Below are positions 26,170-36,816 of a stretch of DNA of 64,000 nucleotides, piece by piece (positions within the stretch are counted from its first letter, which is position 1; every line of letters starts with the position of its first letter). This DNA comes from Pseudovirgaria hyperparasitica (lineage: Eukaryota > Ascomycota > Dothideomycetes > Acrospermales > Acrospermaceae): contig NW_022985555.1 of NCBI RefSeq assembly GCF_010093815.1, forward strand, positions 1,107,523-1,171,522. Reading direction: 5' to 3'. The notes beneath the pieces are model-generated. The model was not told the DNA's origin. It searched no databases and saw only the letters and a program-made list of their open reading frames with translations. The position numbers and the translations under genes are program-made.

Positions 26170-26934
26170 ATGTCCTCAGTACTCCTTTTTGGTGGCAGCG
26201 GCAAGGTCGCTCGCCATCTTACGAAACAGCTCGCCAGCTCTGGCTACACAGTCTACTCCGTCATCCGCAATCCTGAACAAGTAGACGAACTCAAGGGTCT
26301 TGGTGCATCGCCGATACTCCAATCTATCGAAGACTCCTCTCAGGCTGACTTTGTTGATCTGATCAAGAAACATAAGCCAACTGCTGTTGTTTGGGCAGCA
26401 GGCGCTGGCGGAGGAAATCCGGAGCGGACACAGAGTGTGGATTACAGAGGCGCTGTAAAGACTATGGATGCCATTGCTCAAGCTGCAGACGAAGCGGGAA
26501 CAACAAGGAGATATGTCACTGTGTCTGCACTCGACGTTCGTGATCGGGAGAGCAAGCCTGTTCCGAGCTGGTACGACGACAACGACAAGTCGATGAGCGA
26601 CAGAGTCTGGGGCGTAATTAAGGCATATATGTTGGCAAAGTACGAAGCGGATAAATCGTTAGTTGAAGAGAATGGCAGACGAAAACTGGACTACACAATT
26701 GTGAGGCCAGGTGGGTTGAGTCAAGATCCCGCTGTCGGTGTGATTGCTGCTGGGCATGTCAAGCTAGGCAGGACTATTAGCAGAGAAGATGTCGCTGCTG
26801 TGGTCGCGGAATGTCTCAAGAATGAAAAGACCGTAGGACTTGCCTTCGATGTTGCTGGCGGCGATACGAAGATATCCGAAGCAGTTGCGAAGATTGCTTC
26901 GGATAGAGTGGATACTTTTGAAGGGTTCCACTGA
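26170..26934 (+). CDS. Atypical short-chain dehydrogenase / NAD(P)-binding protein (SDR_a5-like)
   Basis: A single-exon gene of 254 aa. It begins MSSVLLFGGSGKVARHLTKQ, a Rossmann first strand with a GGSGKVA glycine-rich loop, followed by VVWAAGAGGGN and RYVTVSAL strands. The later segment VWGVIKAYMLAKYEADKSLV supplies a Tyr and Lys near the usual SDR catalytic position, and LDYTIVRPGGLSQDP is the hallmark of extended or atypical SDRs such as YwnB/NmrA-like proteins. The final part, ISREDVAAVVAECL, also fits. The substrate is unknown; it may be a redox-sensing or reductase-like protein. No signal peptide or membrane segment is seen. Confidence 0.85.
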   Translation: MSSVLLFGGSGKVARHLTKQLASSGYTVYSVIRNPEQVDELKGLGASPILQSIEDSSQADFVDLIKKHKPTAVVWAAGAGGGNPERTQSVDYRGAVKTMDAIAQAADEAGTTRRYVTVSALDVRDRESKPVPSWYDDNDKSMSDRVWGVIKAYMLAKYEADKSLVEENGRRKLDYTIVRPGGLSQDPAVGVIAAGHVKLGRTISREDVAAVVAECLKNEKTVGLAFDVAGGDTKISEAVAKIASDRVDTFEGFH

Positions 26935-27160
26935 ACATATCATGAGAACTTCTAGTAGTAGCCATATGCAGGGGTACAACTCAAATTCTTTGATAATTGC
27001 ACCTTTCAGTCGCAGCCGAAAAGGGTAATACGTCTTGTTATTCACACTGAGAATAGTTCCAAAGTGGACCCTTCGGTGTTCTTCGCGCGCAAGTGTACCG
27101 AGCCCCGCTTGGCTCAGTTGGGGAAGGTAAGGCACAGCTACTGTTCCGGTGGTGGCTGGA

Positions 27161-27168
27161 TATATAAA
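27161..27168 (+). promoter_or_regulatory. TATA-box-like element
   Basis: TATATAAA lies 61 bases before the start codon at 27229, a position reasonable for a core promoter element of the downstream SDR gene. Confidence 0.5.
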
Positions 27169-27228
27169 TGTCGACAACGTTCACGAACCAATCTAATATT
27201 GCTTCTCCAATTCTGACACTCTTACAAG

Positions 27229-28282
27229 ATGTCTATGACACTCGAAGAGGCTGCAGTCCCACGGACACCGCTGCCCCCTCCAGATACTCCAGAGAATGTC
27301 TTCCAGCAGCTCAGCTTAAAAGGGCGCGTTGTTGCTATAACGGGTGCAGCTGATGGGATAGGATTCTCTGTCGCTGAGGCAATGGCAGAAGCCGGTGCAC
27401 ATGTAGCTTTGTGGTACAACTCGTAAGTCCTTTAGACATTTCAGAATTTCACGTATAGGACGGTTCTCAAGTCTTGCACAGCAACAACCAGGCCATTGAG
27501 AAGGGCGAGAAGCTCGCCAAGCAGCACGGTATACGAGCGAAGGCGTACCAAGTCGAAGGTGAGGATTTCTGAACGATCCACTGGCAGTCATGTGGGTCTC
27601 CCATTGACCTCCATGCAGTATCGAAGGCAGAGAACGTACAAAGCGCAATGGACGAAGTCGTGAAAGACTTTGGAAAAATTGACGTCTTCGTTGCCAATGC
27701 AGGCATGGCTATCTCCAAACCGATCACAGAACAGACGCTTGACGAATACCACAAGCAGATGAGCGTGAACGGTAAGTCTCCACGACATCGACGAGTAGGA
27801 GCGCAATCAGTCTCATATCTTTATGTGCACAGTCGATGGCGTCGTATATTGCGCCAAATACGCTGGTGAACTGTTCAAGAAGCAAGGAAAGGGCAACTTG
27901 ATCATCACATCAAGCATGTCAGCGCATATAGTCAACGTACCAGTCGACCAACCAGTATGTCAACAACCATCAAAGGCTCCCTCTAGCTGGCTAATTGCCA
28001 CAGGTCTACAATGCAACGAAGGCATTTGTAACGCATTTTGGCAAATCACTCGCTCGTGAATGGCGTGACTTTGCCCGTGTCAACATCGTCTCGCCGGGTT
28101 TCTTCAATACTAAGATGGGTGCTTCGCCATCATGTATCAATGAAGCCTATCGAATGACTCCTTTCGCACGACAAGGGCATGTCAAGGAGCTTAAGGGGCT
28201 GTACTTGTATTTGGCTAGTGACGCATCGAGCTATCAGACCGGAAGTGACACTCTCATCGATGGCGGCTACACTTTGCCTTAG
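27229..28282 (+). CDS. Classical short-chain dehydrogenase/reductase (sorbose reductase / mannitol dehydrogenase-like)
   Basis: Five exons: 27229-27422, 27482-27558, 27619-27771, 27833-27954, 28004-28282; 275 codons (274 aa). All introns are GT-AG and phases agree. It has the cofactor motif TGAADGIG (TGxxxGxG), the VANAGMA strand, the catalytic serine in ITSSMSAH and the catalytic YNATK (YxxxK). The C-terminal half has the RVNIVSPGFFNTKM and SYQTGSDTLIDGGYTLP signatures. The pattern is nearest to fungal NADP-dependent polyol/ketose reductases (Sou1 and mannitol 2-dehydrogenase group), which would place it in sugar-alcohol metabolism, but substrate choice is not readable from sequence. Confidence 0.9.
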
Positions 28283-28910
28283 GTAGAATTTTGAACATAT
28301 CTATTCTGCCTTAACAACGAACACCGTGTCTTGGACTATGATTCACTCGTAAAATCTTACCATATCAAAAGTTGCGCTTTAGACTGCTCACTTTCTGATC
28401 ACCAAAGCACACTGAAGTCGATCTCATCTATTCTGCTACTGCCATTCAATATTAGTACCCAGAAAACTCTCAAGGGGCCCCTGGTTTGGTTCTCTTCTTG
28501 ACTCTAGACATCACTTGATGGGCAGAATCCAGGCTCAATGGTATACATGCCGTGCCGTGCTGCAGACGGGTTGCTCTAGGGATTATATATATTACATTGA
28601 TGGTTTCTTTCATCTGTAATACTACCTTACTCATATCCACTGGAACTTCATCAGGCTTAAGAAGTCGTATACCGAATGTGAACATTCCAGCAGCGATATA
28701 TGACATTTTAATCGGCGCCAGGTAGAGTTTGCTAATGGAACGATAGACTCAATGTTCTATCATGGCAAAGAGCTACTATATTTCATATCACATTCCGACC
28801 GAACGCTTTGATTACATGTGTGTCCCGAATCATATAGCCAAGAAACATTCTCACCAGCAACAATTCTATCTTTACAAGGCTACCAGTCCTCTCAGTACAA
28901 ATCATACCCC
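28283..28910. other. Convergent 3' intergenic
   Basis: The 628-base gap is bounded by two gene 3' ends. A 78-codon minus-strand ATG frame at 28470-28706 has no homology that I recognise and was left out. Confidence 0.5.
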
Positions 28911-29723
28911 TCACTTCGTGCAAATATCCTTCGCTTCACCAGGCCTCAGGCTCGGAGGCGTGGTATCGGCATCGCCATAGCTCCAGCTGGGATCAATCAA
29001 ATCTCCCTTTGCTAACTCCAGCGGGAGATAGTACCAGTCCCAACTCCTAAACTCATCTTGATCCGCCACAGCAAGAGTGTCAAAGGTAGTCTTGCGCGTA
29101 TGGAAGATAGCATGGCGGAACGAGCCAACATACACCTTAGCATGGTCGCGGTCCTTTGCCCCCTGATCGAACTGGTCATCGATTCCATTGACAGTATTCT
29201 GCACGTCGCCCCATGACACTGTCTGGTGACCCTTGTGCTGGCCGAGTAGCAAGCGGTCGCGACGCCACGTACCGTCGTCGTTGCGCACCCACACTACCGC
29301 AATGTGCTCCCAGTCGTTGGTGTGGCCCGAGTCGTGGCGGAAGTAGATGCTGTACGTCGTGCGGTATGTTCCGTCGTTGCACTGTACTGTCTCATAATAA
29401 GTCGGAAAGTAGTTCCCGGGGTTTTGGCCAGCTTCCGAGGGTGACTTCCAAGGGCCTGGGTCTGCGCATCCGTCATCGAGACGGCCCCAGTCTCCCACGT
29501 CTGGCCCGTTGCCCTTGGTTTGGACGCCATTTTCTTCGGCGGCTTGGGGGTAGCAGGAGTTTGCGCCGTGCGGACGGCCGAAGTGCCACATAGGAGCAGC
29601 TGCGACGGCGGCTTGGTGGCCGATACCGTGGCCGTCGTCGTCGTGAAAGGCAGACTCGGGAATGCCCCCGTTGGCGGCGACGAGGGTGCTACCAAGGGCA
29701 GCCGCGAGAACGAAAGTTTTCAT
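28911..29723 (-). CDS. Secreted NPP1/NLP-family (necrosis-inducing-like) protein
   Basis: A single-exon, 270-aa secreted protein with an N-terminal signal peptide (MKTFVLAAALGSTLVAA). The family is recognised by its central core, YSIYFRHDSGHTNDWEHIAVV, which aligns with the segment holding the family's conserved heptapeptide. In canonical cytolytic members that heptapeptide reads GHRHDWE; here residues 133-139 read GHTNDWE, so two inner positions differ while Asp, Trp and Glu are kept. Four Cys (57, 86, 115, 268) are present, unlike the single pair of type 1 members. Family knowledge: some NLPs lyse eudicot plant cells, while many others are non-cytolytic. Activity of this one cannot be assumed. 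The gene appears intact. Confidence 0.85.
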   Translation of the reverse strand: MKTFVLAAALGSTLVAANGGIPESAFHDDDGHGIGHQAAVAAAPMWHFGRPHGANSCYPQAAEENGVQTKGNGPDVGDWGRLDDGCADPGPWKSPSEAGQNPGNYFPTYYETVQCNDGTYRTTYSIYFRHDSGHTNDWEHIAVVWVRNDDGTWRRDRLLLGQHKGHQTVSWGDVQNTVNGIDDQFDQGAKDRDHAKVYVGSFRHAIFHTRKTTFDTLAVADQDEFRSWDWYYLPLELAKGDLIDPSWSYGDADTTPPSLRPGEAKDICTK

Positions 29724-31106
29724 GTTGATGACGAAGTATTCTAGGTATCGTTCTGGGATCTAGGCTGCGAGCGCTACGTGAAGACGAGCCTAGAGAGAGG
29801 GATTTGGGAGGATAAGCACTGTTGATGGTGAGCAATGTGCATCCAACGAGATTTCCCTTGTCCTTCTTATACAAGACTGTAGTAGCCTCCATGCTCCCAA
29901 TTATGACGATGATCATTTTTGATTCTTAAATCGTCTAGCTCTCGCCTAGGAGCTGTTACCTACAAAGAAGGTATACTGCCTCCATCTAGCAGACCACCGG
30001 TCATCACACCATGGAGCTAATCATGCAAACATTCTAGACACCTTTGACGTGAGCTCCACGAATGGCATGCGGATCTTTGGGCAAGTGGAGTGCCATATTC
30101 GAAAATCGGAACACTACATCACAGAGAAACGAACGGCTTAAGGTGATCCATGCCATCGGATGAAAACATGAACCAACATTAGTGGGCTTGGAAGTGGTCC
30201 TAGAATTTTTGTAGAAGGACGTGGGTGCGATCGGATGGGGCTGAGCGAACTGATCTGCGTATCGTTAAACGATCGGGGACGGACATGAGCCATGACGTTT
30301 TCTGTCAAACATGCTATCTGTTATATGAAACAGTAGTCTTCACGCCGTTGAGGATGATCGGTGGTATTCCTACGACACAGAGACTAAAGACAGTATATCA
30401 CTTCTAAATTTGAAGTCCACAAAGCTGAGAGGGTGATATGTTTTGTTTCTGTCAGTCAAACCTCCGTCTCGCACGTATCCACAATCGGGATGAAGTAGAC
30501 ACTCACATATAAATTCCACAATACACTCTATGACCTCGGACAAGTGTGATCGTGGAGACAACAATGATGGGTTTCGAGTGCTTGAAGGAATTTGAGAATC
30601 AATGTACATTGAAGACGGGGTTCAGCTCGTGGACCGTGTTATTTTTAGATATAATTATACGCTAATCAACTTTAGGCAAATTGACAAGACCAAAAAAGCG
30701 TTGCCAAGTCCTTATCCATGGGCCGATGTGACTTTATTAGGTACCGGAATAATAATTATGACGCTCTGATTGCTACTTAGGGTTACTCGGTGGTTCCGTT
30801 AATTATGAGCTACGCGCATGGCCGTAGAACAACTCTCCTGGTGCGACAAGGGTACGATGACGATCCTGAGGCTACTGTGTTTTTCGATTCGCCTCCATGA
30901 AAACAACGATTTGTCCTAGCGTACATCACAACATGTTGGCGTACGAACAGCGCCATACTTGCGATGGTAATTGTACCACATAGCCTGTACGAGGGACTGC
31001 TCATATGTATCTCGTGTGCTCATGGTCAACGAGAAGGATGTGTTCCAAATGATAAGTCTAGTGCAAGCATGCTTTAGACTGGGCTAATAACAGCAATACT
31101 TTGAAC
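29724..31106. other. Intergenic
   Basis: About 1.4 kb, AT-rich around 30600-30800. Apart from the upstream region of the NLP gene, nothing is recognisable; scattered frames stay below 80 codons. Confidence 0.5.
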
Positions 31107-32530
31107 TCATAATGTCCCTTCGTTGAGCTTGACTTCCAGAATGCCATGGCCACCAAGACTGGGTCTCTGGATATCGACAATCTCAAGTCTGCTATCTACC
31201 TTCGCAATGAGCTCCCTCCACATATCCACGTCACGCTCAATCGCGCCAACAAACGCATACATTTGCAGATCTGTCGCGCCTAGCATACAGTCAGTCGTTG
31301 AATTGAGCAGATATCGGCACTTCTAAGTGACAGCTTACGGGCACTCTTCTCCTTATACTTTGGCACCGTGTTCGGTTCCGGTAGAATAACATCGACCAAA
31401 AGTATTCTACTCCCCGGTTTCATCGTTGCAATGGTATTCCTCAAGATCTTGGCTGCATACTTATCAGGCCAGTCATGCAATACCCAGCGCAGCAGATACA
31501 CATCTGCAGTCTCAGGCTGCGGTCCACTGAAGAAATCGTAGGCGCTAAAGCTAATACGATCGGCAAGTTCTGGTTCAAGTGATTTATGTGCATCGGAGAC
31601 CACGCTGGGAAGGTCCTGAACGCAGAATTTGAGGTGTGGGTGGGCCAGGGCGATGGCTTTGCTGACGTGCCCGTAGGAGCCGCCGATCTGAGGGTGTTAA
31701 TGAAGATTACTAACTATCTAGAAGGATACTCGACTTACGTCGACAACAGAGGCGCCCTCAGGCAATTTCTTCCAGCCGCTCCATTCTGTGACATGTGATG
31801 TACTGAACGTGTCGAATTTCTTCGAGGCGCGCATGGCGCCGTGGAATGCATTCCAGCGCTGCGTGTCAGAGCTCATGTACTGGAACACGTCTGTGCTGTC
31901 GCCATAAAGGATGTTCCGTGGGGTTTTGTTTGTTTCATCGCTGCCCTTAAAGCCTGGTCTGGATAAAGCATCGTTGAAAGATATAGTCGATAGATAGACG
32001 TCACGGATGTTGTGTAGGGCCCAGTTTCGTTCATCGGCGTCTGTTGCCCATAGTGCAGATACGGCAGAATGTGACACATATCCCTTCCGGTGCTCGTAGA
32101 ATATGTAGTTCGTGATGGCGAACTTAACAAAGCGCTTTACTTCTCTCTCGGCCAAATCACATTTCTTTGAAATTTCTGCGTATGAAGCTTCCCCGTTAAT
32201 GGGAACAGCTTTGTCGATTTCAAATACTAAAATCGCACGCATAACCGCAGCGTCATATTTATCGGCCAAAGTTACTTGGTTAAGATACTCTCTTGGACCT
32301 AGAGCTAGGACATAGATTTGTCGTGCTGCCTCTACCAAGGCAGTCTTCACGGGGATGATCTCCAACTTGGAGTCTGGGGTCTGATCGATGTTATCACATA
32401 TATTGGGAGCAAAGGATGGTTGAGGTATGTCGTGTTTGTCCAGGAGTCGTTGCAGTTCGGCAATCTTCTGCGTAACCTGGCTCCCCAGAGCGTCAAGGGT
32501 TTGAAGATTTTGTTGCTGTATCGAATCCAT
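31107..32530 (-). CDS. Class I SAM-dependent O-methyltransferase (OmtA-like, secondary metabolism type)
   Basis: Three exons: 31739-32530, 31339-31687, 31107-31279; 438 codons (437 aa), with intron junctions in phase 0 and phase 1. The N-terminal 120 residues form a helical dimerisation/winged-helix region. Motif I reads VVDIGGSYGHVSKAIA and is formed across the first junction, so the SAM site depends on correct splicing. LRWVLHDWPD carries the likely catalytic His, and ILLVDVILPEPN and GGHGILEVKL close the fold. These are the marks of the plant-type COMT-like methyltransferases that act on aromatic polyketides, such as the sterigmatocystin/aflatoxin O-methyltransferases. No polyketide synthase or other backbone gene is in the window, so the substrate is unknown. 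Confidence 0.92.
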
Positions 32531-33805
32531 ATTACCACAATGCTATCTCTTTGTTTTCGAAAGCCAGCTGGATGACGGACGAGGAAGCCATGATTATATA
32601 TGGACTGACACAGCCCTGTATACTATACCGTAGTCTTAGATAGCACACAAGTTCACCCGGTAAAGATCACACTCTAGGCAAGGATGAATCCGGTAGATAG
32701 TTCAGTTAGAGATAGATCTGACCCTGGCGAATCAAGTCCGAGGACATTCAGACGGTGCAGGGCGATCCAAGGCTTACGTGTGTGTGTTAATGGCCCCCAC
32801 TCACTCCATGTACCCTAAACGTTAGCCAGAGCGGATCTAAATTGCCGATAGCTTGTGCTAACGTTCCACTTGCCCGTGTTCTTCTTCATGGACAGCTCAT
32901 GCCATCTACATATTAAACTCTATGACGCCGAGTGTGAATATTCTGGATGGTGAGAAAAGAGGATACCGAAGAATAAGGTATTGATCCATTTGACCACGAA
33001 GCAAAAGGTCGACCCTGGTCAAGTCATACGATAGGAGGCGTTGTAACTTGTGGTCCCTATAGCCAGACTTGGTCATGTACGATCCTGTCGACAAGTGCCG
33101 GGCTCGTTGCTAGAGCACAGAGACAGGCTTGGTAAATCGCACCAAGAATAGTGCTTATCTGCCGAAGAAACCATGAGCCTGACGACCAGCAATGTTCGAA
33201 ACGCAAACCGTGACTCCAGTACTCTAGTACTCCACTCCAGGACCAACAGGAAAGGAAATCGTAGAGTTCTTCCACAATATCGGCATCGAACACTACCTTC
33301 ACGATACAGCCTGTTGCCTCATCGCCATGCCATGTCATAAGTCTGCCGCACCTACATGAAATTATAGGGAAGGCACACGTCTCTTGCGATCAATCTTTCG
33401 TTCATGGCCATAGGAGATCAAGGGACGGTCTGGATTCTTACGCATCGTACTCCCCTCGTTAATTGCACCCATTTCACATTTTGTGGTATTTTCTTTTCTC
33501 CTTTGAAAGTCATTCGATGTCGACTAACAAATATTGATCCAAATGTCATGCCAGCTCTTGACACCAGTCACGAAAAGTGCCGTAGCATGTGTGAATCCAA
33601 CATTGTGCTAGCCTTCAAGTTTGGTATCACTGCTAGGGGTCCAAGGCTTAACCTCGCAGAAGTGCACATTCACAGCTGACAAGTCGTGTTATTTTCACGA
33701 CTTCCGTACATATATATCACGATATTATACGATAGTGTGCACGGGCAATATGAAGGCTGCATTGCATTGCAACATGTGCAACAAATGATGATAATGTAGG
33801 AGTAT
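32531..33805. other. Intergenic
   Basis: The 1.3 kb gap holds the O-methyltransferase promoter. A 93-codon minus-strand ATG frame at 33057-33338 is uninterrupted but matches nothing I know. No repeat or RNA gene is seen. Confidence 0.5.
32595..32600 (-). promoter_or_regulatory. TATA-box-like element
   Basis: TATATA lies about 65 bases upstream of the O-methyltransferase start codon (32530), a plausible core promoter position. Confidence 0.4.
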
Positions 33806-35913
33806 TCACAGCAAGATCAGCAAGACAGAAGCCAAAGAGATGACCGCTGCTGATCCAGCCATGCCGAATGGCACACCTATAACGTTTCCATCTCTGCCAA
33901 GGCTCGATGCACCACTTGCCGGAGGCGTAGGTGTGGGTGATGGTCCTGGAATGCTACCATTGTTCAGATCAGGAAACAAGTGGATTGTGTTCTCGTCCAC
34001 GACGATCCAATTGCGCACCAATGCAGTACCATTCGAAACACTCTCCCATTGATCGTCTGTGCACTGATCAGGGTCCAGTACGTAGCATGTAGGTGCCGGC
34101 ATCGGGATCACCTCGTTCTTGATATCGAACGTCGAGGTCGGACCCTCCGTACCGTAGTTGGCATTCTCGGCAGTGTTGATCTGACCGGTTGCAATGTCCA
34201 TATTGAACAGCGCTCGCTCAAAGATGCGTAGTGCAGTCTCTGGCTGGTATGCTGGAACTTCGTGACCAGCTTCGTAGACACGACTGAAGCTGAGATTCCC
34301 ATACTGGCGGACTTGGCCGCCAATGTACGAGTCGTTGACTTGGATACCGGCGTAGCCAGCCGCATTAAAGGCTTCAGTGTTAGTGTAGTTGATGGCCTTC
34401 GAGACTGCTTCTCCGCCGAACCAATTGCAGGCGTAGTCACGGTCCCCGTAGACCAATGTGACCTTGACCCCGGACTCCAGGAGATAAGTCAGGTCTTCCA
34501 ACCATCCTGGACGTGGATAGTCGCCAATGCTGCGGAATGCCGTCGAGACTGGTCCAGAGCTCTGAGTCCAATTCCGAGGCACACCGAGGCCTTGCTGTAC
34601 ATGTGGCTGGTTGAGCCAGCCGGCATAGAATGGTACCGGGAAAGCTGCAGGGTTGATGGCAGAGATATCGTAGTAATTGCGACCCGAGTCTTCAAGATAT
34701 GGGTCACGAATGTTCGCCCCACAGAATGTCTCAGCTGCCTCGCAGACTCCATTCACAGTATCGTTGAAGCCTTGGTTAGTCGGATCAGACTCAGCAGCAA
34801 GCTTCCGACATTCGATTATCTGATCAGAGCATCCGCCTTCTCGAGTGAACGCATCCATCGCGGCTTCATATCTAGTATGATTGATGGCCTCGATACCGTA
34901 TGTATTGTTGTACGCCATCATGGGATAGGATGGCCATTGGACAAGACGATCAATGCAGCCATTGATGATGAGGAGAGTATCTAGGTGAAGAATATGAGTT
35001 TCACCAGACTCTGTCCATGTCCCGTTTGCGATCTTATCATTCTGCTCTTGGAAAAAGGCAGCGAAAGCAGGGCCATATCTACCACCGTAAGACTCCGTAG
35101 AGATTGAGATCTTATCGTTATTTGGCTTATGCTCAGGGAACTCCTGGAACCAAGTCTGAGCAAAATACCACATGGCACGTGCAGAATTTTCCGTGCCCTT
35201 GGTGGTGTAGTTGCGATTCTGGCTAGCATAAGTACCGACATAGTACGTGTTGTTCTGCTCCGGGACACCATTCGAAAAGTCTGCCGTACGAGTGTCATTG
35301 TTGAGGTCCACTGTGACATTTTGAAGTGTGTCGTACGACAAGCCGACTTGCACCGGCTGGTCAAGATACAACATGTTAACTACGAATCTTAGCGATGTCA
35401 TGGATGCTAAGGGCTACGGAGATGCTTACCGTTATTGTTCCACGAATGTTCGTTCAGATAAGTAGAGTTTGAATCTGCATTCACGTAGCATGGGCCGTGT
35501 TCTCGCATAAGGCCAAGCATCGATGAACTTCCAGGCCCTCCATTCATCCAGATTGATAATGGTGCATTCTGAGGATCGTTACGAGCCTCGAAGAACCAGA
35601 AGTACGTATTTATCGGGTAATCCTGATCAACGTCCAAACCCTCCAACGTTTGAGGTGGAAGATGTACATAGCCGGAAAATGAGCGGACGCCCTCGGTCGT
35701 TTCGCATAATTCTGTCTACGCATAGTCGGTCTTGGAGCTCATCCCATACGAGTTTGCTACAGGATTATATCTTACCTCTTTGTACGAAATGTAGACTCCC
35801 TCTTCCAGGGTAGAGTTGACAATAGTAATGTCGGTCGGCGTAGGCGGAAACTGAGCCGCCGCCGATCTACTGAAGCCAACGACGGCCACCGTCAGACCGT
35901 GAAGCGCTCGCAT
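33806..35913 (-). CDS. Serine carboxypeptidase (peptidase S10), predicted GPI-anchored
   Basis: Three exons: 35776-35913, 35430-35715, 33806-35379; 666 codons (665 aa). The N-terminus has a signal peptide ([20 protein letters not shown]). Exon 2 gives the S10 signature [20 protein letters not shown], which builds the oxyanion hole. The nucleophile Ser sits in [13 protein letters not shown], the catalytic Asp in [17 protein letters not shown], and the catalytic His in [13 protein letters not shown]. The first acceptor is the GCGTAG giving [12 protein letters not shown], which restores the family frame; the nearer CAG would break it. After a Pro/Ser/Thr-rich stretch the C-terminus is hydrophobic ([17 protein letters not shown]) and looks like a GPI-attachment signal. 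It probably acts at the cell surface or wall, removing C-terminal residues from peptides. Confidence 0.93.
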
Positions 35914-36816
35914 GGCTCAGGACTAGCAATGATCACTTTTTGAGGTCTGGTGCCCAAGGCAAGTAGGTACTATGCTGTACCGCTGCAATATATATTCTCG
36001 CATGGCGCCAAGGAACCTGGCTGATAGCGTCGGGGGGAGTCTTGAGGGCATCGCGAAACGATAGCGGTCGATAGGGCAAACAACGCCGAACAAGCCGTTT
36101 GACCCGGTGTTTTGTGAGAATTCGGTATTGGATACATGGGCGGGGTACATGGCCAAGCCCGCTATGAACGATTCAGGAAGCTGGTATAAGCATTCTGAAG
36201 CAGCAGCCTGCAGCGAAATCACCTGGGCCGTGCTCCTTTCACAGTTTATGACATTAATTTCGAGTCTAATTGACTTTGCGAAGAGACGGAGATTATATGG
36301 GGTGGACAAAGGATCATAGCTCCAGGTTCCTTTCATCCTTCCATCACGTTCCGCTGCGCTACGAAGGACAGCGGCCTGCGGAGACAATATCAGACGTAGA
36401 AAACTACAGCCTAAAAGCATGCAATGAGTCAATGAGTATGCGAATATCAGTAATAACGGAGTAGGCGATGGTGATGTTATCCTTGGCCAAGGAGGGTTCG
36501 AGATAGAAACTCAAGAGCGCGGACAATTTATGGGTCGCCATACGAATGCATATCCACCATGGAATTGCTTCGCACGAACGATATTTGTCATGTCAAATCT
36601 TGCTTCAATACTCCAATTCTACGTGATGCGTACGGGCGAAGATTTCATCGTAATGGAAGTGGTATTGCCGTCCATGGGTGGAGGTCAAGGAACAGCCAGC
36701 TTGGCGCGTCCGTCTCTGCCGTCGCGTCGTGCCACCCGTGTTGACGTTTGATCCATATCAGCAATCATGAGGAGCCGTTTTACACCAAACCTGAGAACGG
36801 CTTTGTCAACGTCACA
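35914..36816. other. Divergent intergenic
   Basis: The 903-base gap lies between the starts of the carboxypeptidase and the XPG nuclease. Only short frames are present. Confidence 0.5.
35987..35996 (-). promoter_or_regulatory. TATA-box-like element
   Basis: An AATATATATT run about 75 bases upstream of the carboxypeptidase start codon could serve as its TATA element. Confidence 0.35.

Noticed and set aside
27095-27150. tRNA A-box-like TTGGCTCAGTTGG
   Set aside because: No matching B box, acceptor stem or cloverleaf can be folded around it.
34262-34984. 240-codon plus-strand frame over the carboxypeptidase
   Set aside because: Shadow frame antisense to catalytic-domain sequence.
28911-35913. 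NLP, O-methyltransferase and carboxypeptidase as a secondary-metabolite cluster
   Set aside because: No synthase, P450, transporter or pathway regulator is present, so adjacency alone does not make a cluster.
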